The notes beneath the pieces were generated by a model. That model was not told the DNA's origin and did no database searches. It saw nothing but the letters and a program-made list of their open reading frames with translations. The position numbers were made by a program, and so were the translations under genes. From JADLHS01 sp964594985 (lineage in GTDB: Bacteria; Verrucomicrobiota; Verrucomicrobiia; Limisphaerales; JADLHS01), in the NCBI GenBank assembly GCA_964594985.1, contig CAZQNQ010000001.1:1-64000 (forward strand): a stretch of 64,000 nt of DNA, in the 5' to 3' direction. Positions 8,645-16,534 of the stretch are shown one piece after another; position 1 is the stretch's first letter; each line of letters starts with the position of its first letter.

Positions 8645-9465
8645 TTTTTCTGAACGCGGAAGAATTATAGGCAGGGCGGCAGGCAAAACTCACGAACGAT
8701 TTGAGAATTAAGATTGAGACATCAAGACAAAGCAGTATCTCGTTCCTGGTTACGCCTTAGTGCCGGCGGCGTGGTTTCGTGTGAGCCACGCCGCTGTTTT
8801 TAGTTTTCTGATGTTTTCAGTGGGTGGCCGCATTGAGCGCGGATGATGAGAGCGAGCGTTTCCCGAAACAAACCATTCGCGCCTTAATTCCGCTTGTTCT
8901 TGTTCATCGCCTCGGTGAACCAATCCACGGGCGCGGGTTTCGCCGGCGGCGCGGGGCAGTTGAATCCACCACCCTCCGGACGCGGCGCATTCGGCGGATT
9001 TCGTAGGGCAGGTTTTCCAACCTGCCGGTGTGGGCGACTTTCCAGTCGCCCGTTTCGCTTGGGAACAGACTTGGTGAAGCGGAAGATTTTCAGGGCGGTC
9101 CGTGGGGAACATGGGAACACGGGGTTGGAAAACCCCATGCACCGGCAGACTGGAAAGTCTGCCCTACGACTTCAATTCCGCTTGTTCTTGTTCATCGCCT
9201 CGGTGAACCAATCCACAGGCGCGGGTTTCGCCGGCGGCGCGGGGCGATTGAATCCGCCACCCGCCGGACCCGGCGCATTCGGCGGTTTTCGTAGGGCAGG
9301 TTTTCCAACCTGCCGGTGCGGGCGACTTTCCTGTCGCCCGTTTCGCTTGGGGGGTGGCGGGGACTGAAGCCGGGGGGGATTCGGAATAACACCACGCCGT
9401 TTTTGTTGTGGGGTGGGAACACGGGGTTGGAAAACCCCGTGCACTGGCAGGCTGGAAAGCCTGCC
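8645..9465. repeat. repeat-only intergenic region with a 177-bp tandem duplication
   Basis: No intact gene is supported. Positions 8886-9062 and 9174-9350 are the same 177-base segment repeated 288 bases apart without insertions or deletions. Each copy contains, on the minus strand, the tail of a reading frame ending in VDWFTEAMNKNKRN and then a GTAG-headed REP-like hairpin. The rest of the region is made of REP-like hairpins in inverted pairs (9003-9167 and 9291-9469). Open frames here are repeat translations. Confidence 0.75.
9003..9167. repeat. REP-like inverted pair (BIME) 1
   Basis: Plus-strand GTAG at 9003-9006 is followed by the perfect hairpin GGCAGGTTTTCCAACCTGCC (9007-9026) and a second hairpin GGGCGACTTTCCAGTCGCCC (9032-9051). 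The pair is closed by minus-oriented hairpins at 9121-9136 (GGGGTTGGAAAACCCC) and 9144-9163, with CTAC (GTAG on the minus strand) at 9164-9167. A GTAG head plus hairpin is the described layout of RAYT-associated REPs. Confidence 0.8.
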
Positions 9466-9469
9466 CTAC
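9291..9469. repeat. REP-like inverted pair (BIME) 2
   Basis: GTAG at 9291-9294, hairpin 9295-9314, and a second hairpin 9320-9339 with stem change GGCGAC/GTCGCC. A spacer contains AATAACACCACGCCG. The pair is closed by hairpins at 9422-9439 and 9446-9465 and by CTAC at 9466-9469. On the minus strand this last GTAG supplies the TAG stop codon of the transposase gene, so the repeat begins exactly at the end of the gene. Confidence 0.82.
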
Positions 9470-10128
9470 GCCGGGGATTGATACGCGCTGCTCCAGCGCC
9501 AATCCTCCGGGCGGGCGCAGAGCCGGGCGTTCAGTGGGTTTGTGATCGTGTAGTGGACGCAACGCGCCCGATCCTCGTCATCGCGGATCAGGTGATCGTA
9601 TGATTCGGATTGCCAGAATTCGCCCGCGCGCTGCAACAGCCGATTCGCCGCCCGCGCACTGAAGCCTTTCCAGCTTTTGGTGATCTGGCTCAACGTGAAT
9701 TCACCCAAGGGCCGCACCACGACATGCACATGATTGGGCATGACCACCCAGGCGAGCAGTTCAAAGCGTTGCCCGGCATGAAACCGCAGGGCGGCGGCGA
9801 CGATTTCCGCCACGCGCGCGTCGCGCAACCAACATTCGCCGTGACCGGCATCGAGATGACGATCCACGCGCGTCGCATACCAGCGGAACAACTCCTCCTG
9901 CTCCTGCCAACTCAACGGACGCTTCGCGGCGGTCGCGGCGGCGAGCAAGGCTTCCCGTTCGGCCTTGAGCCGGCCCAGCACCTCGCCGGGCAATGTGCCC
10001 GCCAGCCGGAACGTGACGAAATACGTTCCGCCCTCGCGCTTCAAGTGCGGCAGATGATCGCGATGATGAAATCCAGCGCGCAACGGATCAGACGCGTTGC
10101 CGGGACTGGAAGCGCGTTGGGATTTCAT
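9466..10128 (-). CDS. REP-associated tyrosine transposase (RAYT, IS200-like HUH family)
   Basis: A 220-residue single-domain Y1 transposase. The metal-binding HUH motif is H133-V-H135 within MPNHVHVVV. The downstream block FWQSESYDHLIRDDEDRARCVHY followed by TITNPL is typical of RAYTs and holds the candidate catalytic Tyr residues (Y177, Y193). RAYTs cut and join single-stranded REP hairpins headed by GTAG, and this gene is bracketed by such hairpins on both sides (9291-9469 and 10174-10348). The ATG at 10128 was chosen; the open frame upstream is only translated repeat. Its stop codon TAG lies in the GTAG of the flanking repeat. It is probably a domesticated single-copy gene, which is inference from the family. 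Confidence 0.9.
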   Translation of the reverse strand: MKSQRASSPGNASDPLRAGFHHRDHLPHLKREGGTYFVTFRLAGTLPGEVLGRLKAEREALLAAATAAKRPLSWQEQEELFRWYATRVDRHLDAGHGECWLRDARVAEIVAAALRFHAGQRFELLAWVVMPNHVHVVVRPLGEFTLSQITKSWKGFSARAANRLLQRAGEFWQSESYDHLIRDDEDRARCVHYTITNPLNARLCARPEDWRWSSAYQSPA

Positions 10129-10173
10129 GCGCGGAGAAATACCAACCTGCCGCCGCGATGGGGAGCGAAAATC

Positions 10174-10348
10174 GTAGGGCAGGTTTTCCAACCTGCCGGT
10201 GCAGGCGACTTTCCAGTCGCCTGTTTCGCTTTGGGGGGTGGCGCAGGAAGCCGGGGAGTCCGGGATAACACCACGCCGCTTTCGTTGTGAGGTGGGAACA
10301 CGGGGTTGGAAAACCCCGCGCACCGGCAGGCTGGAAAGCCTGCCCTAC
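10174..10348. repeat. REP-like inverted pair (BIME) 3
   Basis: GTAG at 10174-10177, hairpin GGCAGGTTTTCCAACCTGCC at 10178-10197, second hairpin 10203-10222. The spacer is shared with the 9291 pair (GGGATAACACCACGCCG). Closing hairpins are at 10302-10317 and 10325-10344, with CTAC at 10345-10348. It abuts the recO stop codon at 10352 and is the upstream partner of the copy that ends the transposase gene. Confidence 0.82.
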
Positions 10349-10351
10349 TTG

Positions 10352-10978
10352 TCAGGGCCGGCCTTTGGGAATCTTGCCGAGATGATAGATCAGGAAGCCG
10401 TGGAGAAATTGCCGGAGTTCCTTGGCCTGCGCGGCAGTCGCCGCGAGCGCGGCTAATTTATTCCAATCCTGTTCCGTCAACGCGTCCACCAACTGGCGCG
10501 TCGGCGCGCTGAGTTTGGCGTCATCTAGGTCCGGGCGCAGGCCGAGTTCATCCAGCAGCTTGAGTTCAAAGGCGTAGATCGTGCGCGGTTGCGGCGGATG
10601 CTGCGGCAGATGTGCCAGCAAGCCGTGGAGCAACTCATGGAGGCCGGGCAGCGGCGTTTCGCGTTCGGTCGCCTGCTCGATGAGCGCGGTGGCGTAGCTC
10701 GCCTGTTGCAACCAGCCCATCTCCTGCCGCAACGGCGCGTGCGTCTCCTTCAGGCTCACCTCGCGCAAGGCGTGAAGGTCGGAGCGTTGGCTGCGCGTGA
10801 AACTGAATTCCGCTTCGTAAAACAAATCCAGCTTGCCGGCGAACGGAGACTTGGGCCGCCGCGCACCTTTGGCCACGGTGCTGATGCGCCCCTGCTCTGT
10901 CGTCAGCCAGTTCACGATGAGACTGGTCTCCGTGAGCGGGCGCGTGCGCAGGATGATACCGGTGGCGGTTTGGATCAT
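10352..10978 (-). CDS. recO: DNA repair protein RecO
   Basis: A 208-residue recombination mediator that helps load RecA onto SSB-coated single-stranded DNA together with RecR. The N-terminal OB-fold begins ATGIILRTRPLTETSLIVNW and includes GRISTVAKGARRPKSPFAGK, the family's best-conserved segment; the C-terminal part is helical (about 85-205). It is shorter than the usual 230-260 residues and lacks a visible zinc-binding Cys cluster. ATG start at 10978, 29 bp after the DUF502 gene stop, so the two may be co-transcribed. Confidence 0.88.
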   Translation of the reverse strand: MIQTATGIILRTRPLTETSLIVNWLTTEQGRISTVAKGARRPKSPFAGKLDLFYEAEFSFTRSQRSDLHALREVSLKETHAPLRQEMGWLQQASYATALIEQATERETPLPGLHELLHGLLAHLPQHPPQPRTIYAFELKLLDELGLRPDLDDAKLSAPTRQLVDALTEQDWNKLAALAATAAQAKELRQFLHGFLIYHLGKIPKGRP

Positions 10979-11007
10979 GGCTCGAAATTCAGCGGCGCGC
11001 GGCGCGT

Positions 11008-11667
11008 TCAGTTCCGTTTTTCCGTCCCGGCAGGTGCGATGTTGCCGAAGCTGATGATGTATTTGAGGCCGTCGGCCACGGACAGGTCAAGTTTGGTGAT
11101 CTTGTGCTCGGGCAACATGATCAGAAAGCCACTGGTCGGAACGGGCGTGGTGGGGATGAAGACGCAGACCAGTTTTTCCGCCGCCGGCAACTTCAAGAGC
11201 GAATCATCCTGCGTCTCGCTGGTCAGGAAACCCATCGAGCGCAGGCCGGGCGACGGGAATTCCACCAGCACCACGGTTTTGAACGACGTGCCCTTGCCGG
11301 TGCTGAACGCCTGGTTGACCTGTTTGATCGTGCCGTAAATTTTGTTCAACAACGGCACGCGCAACAGCATTTCGTCGAACCATGCCAGGATGCGCTTGCC
11401 GATGTAATAGCGCGCGACCAGCCCCACACAACACACCAGCAACACCGCGAGCAACAGCGCCGCGAGACTCCAATACCAATACATCGGACCGCGACCGCCA
11501 TCCTGATGGGTCAGGCTCGCCGGCAAAAAGAAGAACAGCCAGTCGGTCAGACTGGAGATGGTGCCGAAGGCCCACTTGATGACGGCCAACGTAAGCACCC
11601 CCGGCAAAACCAGCGCCAGGCCGGTGAGGAAGTTGCCCCGCCAATGTCCCCAGAATCGTTTGTTCAC
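11008..11667 (-). CDS. DUF502 family membrane protein
   Basis: A 219-residue protein with two transmembrane helices (about 13-45 and 63-86) and a C-terminal soluble domain. Conserved DUF502 features are the early LVLPGVLTLAVIKW, the RVPLLNKIYGTIKQV segment (about 103-117), VVLVEFPSPGLRSMGF, and the PTTPVPTSGFLIMLPE segment. Members are widespread envelope proteins of unknown function. ATG start. It lies 29 bp upstream of recO on the same strand. Confidence 0.9.
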   Translation of the reverse strand: MNKRFWGHWRGNFLTGLALVLPGVLTLAVIKWAFGTISSLTDWLFFFLPASLTHQDGGRGPMYWYWSLAALLLAVLLVCCVGLVARYYIGKRILAWFDEMLLRVPLLNKIYGTIKQVNQAFSTGKGTSFKTVVLVEFPSPGLRSMGFLTSETQDDSLLKLPAAEKLVCVFIPTTPVPTSGFLIMLPEHKITKLDLSVADGLKYIISFGNIAPAGTEKRN

Positions 11668-12056
11668 GGCGGCAGGTTAGTTTCGTCCGGCACACGCCTC
11701 AAGCCAAAGCGCGGCGGAGGGGGTGACGGGGGGATGATTACAGCGCCTGCCAAAAATTCATTTCCGGGAGAACCCACCCCCGGCCCCTCCCAGGAGGGGA
11801 GCACGGCAGAGCGCGTCCGCAAAAGAGTTCCCCTCCTGGGAGGGGTCAGGGGTGGGTGCGCCGCAGGTTCTGGAAATGAGTTCTGGCAAACAGTCTAACG
11901 CCGGGGGAGAGGAACGAGACGAAGTCGCATTCAGCAGGCTCAGGAACGCCGCGTTTCCGCGCAGCCATCGGAAACCGAAACTCGCCAGCGAGACGCTGGC
12001 GCTCCCGGGTAAGCTAAAGCTTGAACTCCAACTGCCGCTCCGGCTAACTGCGGCCC
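11668..12056. other. intergenic region, no gene; holds a palindromic element
   Basis: Between the divergently transcribed DUF502 gene and ABC permease gene. The only structure recognised is the near-perfect inverted repeat at 11748-11888. Promoters for both genes should lie here but none stands out. Confidence 0.5.
11748..11888. repeat. 141-bp MITE-like palindromic element
   Basis: Terminal inverted repeats start TGCCAAAAATTCATTTCC on the left and end GGAAATGAGTTCTGGCA on the right. Inner arms are CACCCCCGGCCCCTCCCAGG and its inverted counterpart CCTGGGAGGGGTCAGGGGTG. Only about 27 bases in the middle are unpaired. It contains no coding capacity, so it would be mobilised in trans if it is mobile. 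Confidence 0.72.
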
Positions 12057-13715
12057 GTGACGATCCTGCCTGTGGCCGAACGAGAACTCCGCGTGGCCGC
12101 GCGCCGCCTCAGCACCTACTGGGTGCGCTGCGCCGTGCCCCTCGCCCTGCTCTTCCTCGCGACGTGGATTTTTCTGACGACCGGCCGGCAATCCCAACGC
12201 GAGGTCGGCATGACCATCTTCTACCTGCTCACCGGCGGCTTGACGCTCTACGCGCTCACGGCGGGATTGCGTTCGACGGCGGATTGTCTGAGCGAGGAAA
12301 AACGCGATGGCACGCTCGGCCTGCTATTTCTCACGGACCTGCGCGGCTACGATGTGGTTGCGGGCAAGCTGCTCGCCAATTCGCTCACCATGTTCTATGG
12401 CGTGCTGGCCGTGCTGCCGATCCTGGCCATCCCGTTGTTGATGGGCGGCGTGGCCGGCGCGGAATTTGGCCGGCTGGGACTGGTGTTGCTCAACACGCTG
12501 TTCTTTTCCCTGAGCGCCGGAATGCTCGCCTCTGCTCTGTGCAAAAACTCCCGCGCCGCCGTCAGCGCGTCGCTCGGCATCATCCTGCTCGTGACGGCTG
12601 GCTGCCCCGCGTTGGGATTGTTGGAGTGGAAGCTGCGCAATGGGCAGGGTAGTTTTCAAACTTTCTTCCTCATCCCCAGCCCGGTCTTCACCTACGTCGC
12701 CGGCATTGACGGACAATTCACCCGCGCGCTCGGCAAACTGTTTTATTGGTCACTGGGATCGGTGCATGTGTGTGCCTGGATTTTTCTGCTGCTGGCCAGC
12801 CGCATCGTCCGCCAGCAATGGCAGGACAAACCCGCGACCATCCGCGGCCAACAATGGCTCGGCTGGCGGCAGGGCGTGTTGGAAGGCGGCGCAACCATCC
12901 GCGATGCGTTCCGCCGCCGCTGTCTCGATCAAAATGCGTTTTACTGGCTCGCGACCCGGCCGCGTTCGCGCGCGTGGTGGAATTGGTTGCCGTTGATTCT
13001 CGCGGCACTCGGCTGGATCTGGGGTTATTCCAAAGTGCGCGACGACTGGTTTCATCCCGGCGTTTATGGTTTCACCGCGTTCTTCCTGGCGTTGATCTAC
13101 AAAGCCATGATCGGCTCGGAAGCGGGCCGGCGGCTGCTCGAAGATCGCAAGATCGGCTCGCTCGAATTGCTGCTGTCCACGCCACTGTCGGTGCGCGACA
13201 TCCTGCACGGGCAGCGACTTTCCTTGCTCCGCCAATTCGGTCCGCCGATCGCCGTCATGCTGGTGGCCGACCTGGTGATGCTCGGTGCCGGCCTGAACCA
13301 TTCGGAGTTGGGTTCGGAAGGAAAAACCTACTGGCTGCTGGTGGGCATCGCCGGCTTCATCATGTTCGTCACCGACACCATCGCGCTTTACTGGATGGGC
13401 ATGTGGCGCGGGCTTTCCAGCAAGAATCCCCGGAAGGCGTTCGGCGGCGCGATCGCGCCCATCCTGACGCTCCCATGGATTGCCACCGCACTCACCATGA
13501 CTTTTGTCGGCCTGATGCCTAACGAACTACGCCGCGCAATTTACTTCGATTCCTTGCCGCTCTGGCTATGGTTCGGCTACAGCATGGCGGCGGATTTGTT
13601 GTTCAGCCTTTACGCCCGGCAGCAACTGTTGTCGCAATTCCGCGTGCTGGCGGCGCAGCGTTACCAGCCCAAAGCCAGTTGGTGGCAACGCCTGACGGGG
13701 CGGGGAGAAAACTGA
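12057..13715 (+). CDS. ABC-2 type permease with two permease units
   Basis: A 552-residue integral membrane protein with about twelve hydrophobic helices in two halves. Each half has the cytoplasmic signature of ABC-2 permeases before its helices: LSEEKRDGTLGLLFLTDL at about 81-98 and LEDRKIGSLELLLSTPLS at about 361-378. It therefore probably forms a complete pore by itself and needs only an ATPase, but no ATP-binding gene is adjacent. The start is GTG (12057), chosen because the reading begins MTILPVAERELRVAARR as is usual for this group; no clear ribosome site is seen. The substrate is unknown. Confidence 0.82.
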   Translation: MTILPVAERELRVAARRLSTYWVRCAVPLALLFLATWIFLTTGRQSQREVGMTIFYLLTGGLTLYALTAGLRSTADCLSEEKRDGTLGLLFLTDLRGYDVVAGKLLANSLTMFYGVLAVLPILAIPLLMGGVAGAEFGRLGLVLLNTLFFSLSAGMLASALCKNSRAAVSASLGIILLVTAGCPALGLLEWKLRNGQGSFQTFFLIPSPVFTYVAGIDGQFTRALGKLFYWSLGSVHVCAWIFLLLASRIVRQQWQDKPATIRGQQWLGWRQGVLEGGATIRDAFRRRCLDQNAFYWLATRPRSRAWWNWLPLILAALGWIWGYSKVRDDWFHPGVYGFTAFFLALIYKAMIGSEAGRRLLEDRKIGSLELLLSTPLSVRDILHGQRLSLLRQFGPPIAVMLVADLVMLGAGLNHSELGSEGKTYWLLVGIAGFIMFVTDTIALYWMGMWRGLSSKNPRKAFGGAIAPILTLPWIATALTMTFVGLMPNELRRAIYFDSLPLWLWFGYSMAADLLFSLYARQQLLSQFRVLAAQRYQPKASWWQRLTGRGEN

Positions 13716-13764
13716 GAATTTTCTTGAGCCGGACGCGCCGGCGGGCTTCACTATGCGTCGCGGT

Positions 13765-13856
13765 GGAGAGATGGCCGAGTGGCTGAAGGCGCTGGTTTGC
13801 TAAACCGGTATACCCCTTAAAAGGTATCGGGGGTTCGAATCCCCCTCTCTCCGCCA
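13765..13856 (+). tRNA. tRNA-Ser (GCT anticodon)
   Basis: Acceptor stem GGAGAGA pairs with TCTCTCC before G and an encoded CCA. The anticodon loop TTGCTAA gives anticodon GCT (AGC/AGU codons). A long variable arm (TATACCCCTTAAAAGGTAT) is typical of tRNA-Ser. The T arm contains GGTTCGAATCC. Confidence 0.97.
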
Positions 13857-13918
13857 CTTTCTCCCGTTCTTAATCCTAATCTTATTCTTAAATTCTTGAT
13901 CCTTGGCCTCGTTTGTCA

Positions 13919-14524
13919 TCAAGCCAATGCCCGCTCGATCAACGATTTTTCCCGCGGGCCGTAATTCAGCTTCAACGCTTCGGCGTGCGCGGCTGGCGTC
14001 ATCTTCTTCCAAGACTTTTGCAGCGCGTTGATCATTTTCTCGTCGTCGGCCTTCGCGGCCAGCGGCGTGAGTTGATGTTCAAGGAAGACCAGACAGAGCG
14101 CATCTTCCAACACGCAGACTTCCGGGTCTTTCGGATGATTCTTCTTCAGGTTCAACTCCTGCACCCGCTGCACCATCGCATCATCGTAGCCGACTTCACG
14201 GAGAATCTGGCCGGACTTTTCCGCGTGAAACTTCTTTAGATCCGCCCGCCACTTCAGATAGCCGGGCTTGTCCATCGGATACGAGTGACGCGGGATTTCC
14301 CAGCGACAAATGTGTTGGCAACGCGCCGCGAGGCGTAGCGCTTCGCTGGCGTTCGGTGCTAGCTTGAGCACCCAATCCGTCAGCCATTGCGCGTAGAGCA
14401 GTTCGCGCGGATGCGACGGGCCATTGAACACTTCGACGTTCGGATCGGCGGCATTGGCTGCGTCGAAACACTGGATGGCGGCGGCAAATCGTTCGGGATT
14501 AGCGGGCGAAAAATCACTTTGCAC
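13919..14524 (-). CDS. DUF4202 domain protein
   Basis: A 201-residue soluble protein matching DUF4202 over its whole length: RFAAAIQCFDAANAADP at the N terminus, ELLYAQWLTDWVLKLAPNAS, then LAARCQHICRWEIPRHSYP, GYLKWRADLKKFHAEK, and LEDALCLVFLEHQL. The conserved His/Asp/Glu residues (QH, FH, ED) recall HD-type phosphohydrolases, but no activity is established. The start is GTG (14524), needed to keep the conserved N-terminal segment. It is convergent with tRNA-Ser. Confidence 0.87.
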   Translation of the reverse strand: MQSDFSPANPERFAAAIQCFDAANAADPNVEVFNGPSHPRELLYAQWLTDWVLKLAPNASEALRLAARCQHICRWEIPRHSYPMDKPGYLKWRADLKKFHAEKSGQILREVGYDDAMVQRVQELNLKKNHPKDPEVCVLEDALCLVFLEHQLTPLAAKADDEKMINALQKSWKKMTPAAHAEALKLNYGPREKSLIERALA

Positions 14525-14571
14525 GACGGCGTTATTTCAGACTGTCGCACTGCTCGCAAGCGGGAATCTGC

Positions 14572-14677
14572 GGAGCGCGGCTGTCTCAGCCGCAGCGGCC
14601 TCGCCAGGAGAAGGGCCTTGGAGCGTTTTGGCGCGTGTGAATTTGGCGGCGTGCTGGGGCTGAGACAGCCGCGCTCC
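14572..14677. repeat. GGAGCGCG-headed inverted hairpin pair, 106 bp
   Basis: The left unit is GGAGCGCG, then the hairpin GGCTGTCTCAGCC, then GCAGCG. The right unit is the same in inverted orientation, ending in CGCGCTCC. It has the same head and tail as the pairs at 20723 and 23085, but the stem sequence is different and still self-complementary. Confidence 0.75.
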
Positions 14678-14729
14678 GGAACCAAACAGCATTTCGCAGT
14701 TCACCGATCCGTGTTCATCCGTGGTTAGA

Positions 14730-14876
14730 ACAGTTCGCAAAATGTCTGTCGGAACCGAATTCCCCTCACCCGGCCTGCGGCCACCCTCTCCCCATCCGAT
14801 GGGGAGAGGGACAGGGTGAGGGGCGTTTCGCCAGCACCTCGTTCCCAACATTCTTTTTGCATTACGCTCTAAAACC
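14730..14876. repeat. C-rich element, long form, copy 1
   Basis: 147 bp, conserved from AACAGTTCGCAAAATG to TACGCTCTAAAACC with the copy at 34646-34794. The core is an inverted repeat: CCCCTCACCCGGCC on the left and GGGTGAGGGG on the right, with an inner palindrome CTCCCCATCCGATGGGGAG. A shortened relative is at 62807-62869. Confidence 0.78.
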
Positions 14877-14922
14877 AAAATCGCCGCTCGCCACGGTTTT
14901 TGAATTTTCGTAATTTCTACCC

Positions 14923-15858
14923 ATGATTGCGTTGCCGCACCCAGAGGTCATCATCACCCACGAAAGCGATTTGGACGGACTCGTGGCGGGCGTGCTATTG
15001 CAACGGCTGGCGCAAAAGGTATTCAACGCCAAGATCCCCCTCGAAGCGTATCACTACAATTTCTGGATCAAACGCGATCCCCGCGAGAAATCCGCCTGGG
15101 TCACCGACCTCACCTTCGAGTCGCGCCTCGACAAACCCAACTGGCTCATCGTGGACCATCACGTCACCGAGGCGAAGGCCACCCAGGCCACGTTCGTCCA
15201 CGACATCACCAAATCCGCCGGCTTGCTCGTCTATGAACTCTGCTGCGAGCACGGGATGAAATCGCCGGAGCTGGATCGCCTCGTGCATTACAACAACGTC
15301 GCCGACCTGTTCCTCGAAGACGACCCGCAATTCGCCGTCGCCGGGGATTACGCGAGCCTCGTGAAGATTTACGGCTTCTGGAATCTGCACACGCTAGTGG
15401 ACGGCCAGCTCGAACGCCTGTTGGATCATCCGCTCTTGCAGGTGATGGAAGTGAAACGCCGCATCGAAGACCCCATCGGCGTGGAATGGAGCAAGCGCCA
15501 CATCACCGAACTCAGCGCCACGGTCGGTTACGTGGACACCGTGGTGGGCAGCAGCAATCAGATCGTGCATCAACTCCTCGAAGGCGGCACGACCAAGTAT
15601 CCCGTGCTCGTCACGCTGTTCCGGCGCGGAATGAATGTCATCGCCAGCTTCCGCAGTCGCAACGGCGAGGCGATCAAGGTGGCGGAAAAACTGCAAGGCG
15701 GCGGCCACGCCAACGCCAGCGGCGCGCTGCTCCCGAAATCCGTGCGCAACATCCCCGAAGCCGTGGATTATCTGAAACAAGTCCTCAACCCGCGCACCGA
15801 ATCGCCCTCGAACTTGAACAGTCTGGATGCGTTGTTCGCGGCGATTGAGAAGAAGTAA
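14923..15858 (+). CDS. DHH-family phosphoesterase
   Basis: A 311-residue protein with the DHH motif set: ESDLDG at residues 14-19, LIVDHH at about 75-80, and a C-terminal DHHA1 domain with the glycine-rich GGGHANASGA (about 258-267), which binds nucleic acid or nucleotide phosphate. Relatives include oligoribonuclease NrnA and c-di-AMP phosphodiesterases; the small size and lack of sensor domains fit a NrnA-like or exopolyphosphatase-like enzyme, but the substrate cannot be assigned from sequence. ATG start. It is followed 13 bp later by the next gene on the same strand. Confidence 0.86.
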   Translation: MIALPHPEVIITHESDLDGLVAGVLLQRLAQKVFNAKIPLEAYHYNFWIKRDPREKSAWVTDLTFESRLDKPNWLIVDHHVTEAKATQATFVHDITKSAGLLVYELCCEHGMKSPELDRLVHYNNVADLFLEDDPQFAVAGDYASLVKIYGFWNLHTLVDGQLERLLDHPLLQVMEVKRRIEDPIGVEWSKRHITELSATVGYVDTVVGSSNQIVHQLLEGGTTKYPVLVTLFRRGMNVIASFRSRNGEAIKVAEKLQGGGHANASGALLPKSVRNIPEAVDYLKQVLNPRTESPSNLNSLDALFAAIEKK

Positions 15859-15871
15859 CAGAGGCGACTTC

Positions 15872-16372
15872 ATGAGCAGAAAGTCAAAGCCCGGTGATGT
15901 TTTGGAGATTAAGACAAAGCGTGGGTTGGCTTATGCCCAATATGCTCTTCGGAATTCTGAAATGGGTGCGCTACTAAGGGTGCTCCCAGGTTTTCATCCA
16001 ATAAGACCGAGCAGTTTCGTTCGAATCATTGAGCAGCCTGAGCAGTTTGTGACATTCTTCCCACTCCAAGCGGCGATTGCCCGTAATATTTTCGAGGTTG
16101 TCTCGCACGAGAAAGTCCCAGAAGCATCGCAAAAATTGCCTCTGTTTCGTGCGTGTGGACATATCGACAGAGAGGGGTTTATCCATGACTGGTGGCTTTG
16201 GGATGGGAACAAAAGTGTGCGTATTGGCAAGCTCAGCCCAGATCAGAGGCGATTGCCGATTAAGGGAATTTGGAACGATACTCTCCTAATCGAGCGGATT
16301 GAGGAAGAGTGGTCCTCGGAAAAAGAGCCGCTACGAGAACCAGGATTCTTGCGCAGGCTTTTTCAAGTCTGA
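15872..16372 (+). CDS. hypothetical protein, possibly Imm26-like
   Basis: A 166-residue soluble protein without signal peptide or membrane segment. The N terminus MSRKSKPGDVLEIKTKRGLA followed by YAQY resembles the opening of immunity protein 26 (Imm26) domains (GDV-x-I-x5-G-x-AY), and the later WLWDG and ERIEEEW segments fit a small beta-rich fold. The ATG at 15872 was chosen because AGAGG lies 8-12 bases upstream; an overlapping upstream frame to 15827 is less likely. Codon choice is less GC-biased than in neighbouring genes, which hints at transfer. No toxin gene is visible next to it. Confidence in the family is low. Confidence 0.5.
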   Translation: MSRKSKPGDVLEIKTKRGLAYAQYALRNSEMGALLRVLPGFHPIRPSSFVRIIEQPEQFVTFFPLQAAIARNIFEVVSHEKVPEASQKLPLFRACGHIDREGFIHDWWLWDGNKSVRIGKLSPDQRRLPIKGIWNDTLLIERIEEEWSSEKEPLREPGFLRRLFQV

Positions 16373-16534
16373 CACCTAACTGGTTCTTGCTCAATTCTCC
16401 TGAATCCACCGCTCGTAAGCGCGTTCGCCGAAGTATTCGTAGCCGTGGTTTTCCAGCGGCGTCCCGGTCAGCAGCGCGTGGATGAAGCCGTTGCGGTCCA
16501 CCTGAACCCGTAGCGGTGGCCATCCGTGGCTGCC

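Larger units (their letters stand above)
14525..14922. other. intergenic region built of two dispersed elements
   Basis: No gene is seen between the divergent DUF4202 and DHH genes. It holds a GGAGCGCG hairpin pair (14572-14677) and a long C-rich element (14730-14876), leaving only about 45 bases before the ATG at 14923. Confidence 0.6.

Noticed and set aside
8824..9603. Several overlapping open frames in the repeat array
   Set aside because: They are translations of REP-like repeats (recurrent GRLENLPY, RQAGKPAL) and share no conserved protein context.
10129..10323. N-terminal extension of the transposase to 10323
   Set aside because: The extra 65 residues are translated repeat; family similarity begins after the ATG at 10128.
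9003..10348. Repeated units around 9-10.3 kb as a CRISPR array
   Set aside because: Unit spacing is irregular, units alternate orientation, spacers are shared rather than unique, and there is no cas gene; the GTAG-hairpin layout with a RAYT explains them better.
15872..16372. Toxin-immunity locus based on the Imm26-like protein
   Set aside because: No polymorphic toxin, secretion gene or second immunity gene lies beside it; the family match itself is weak.
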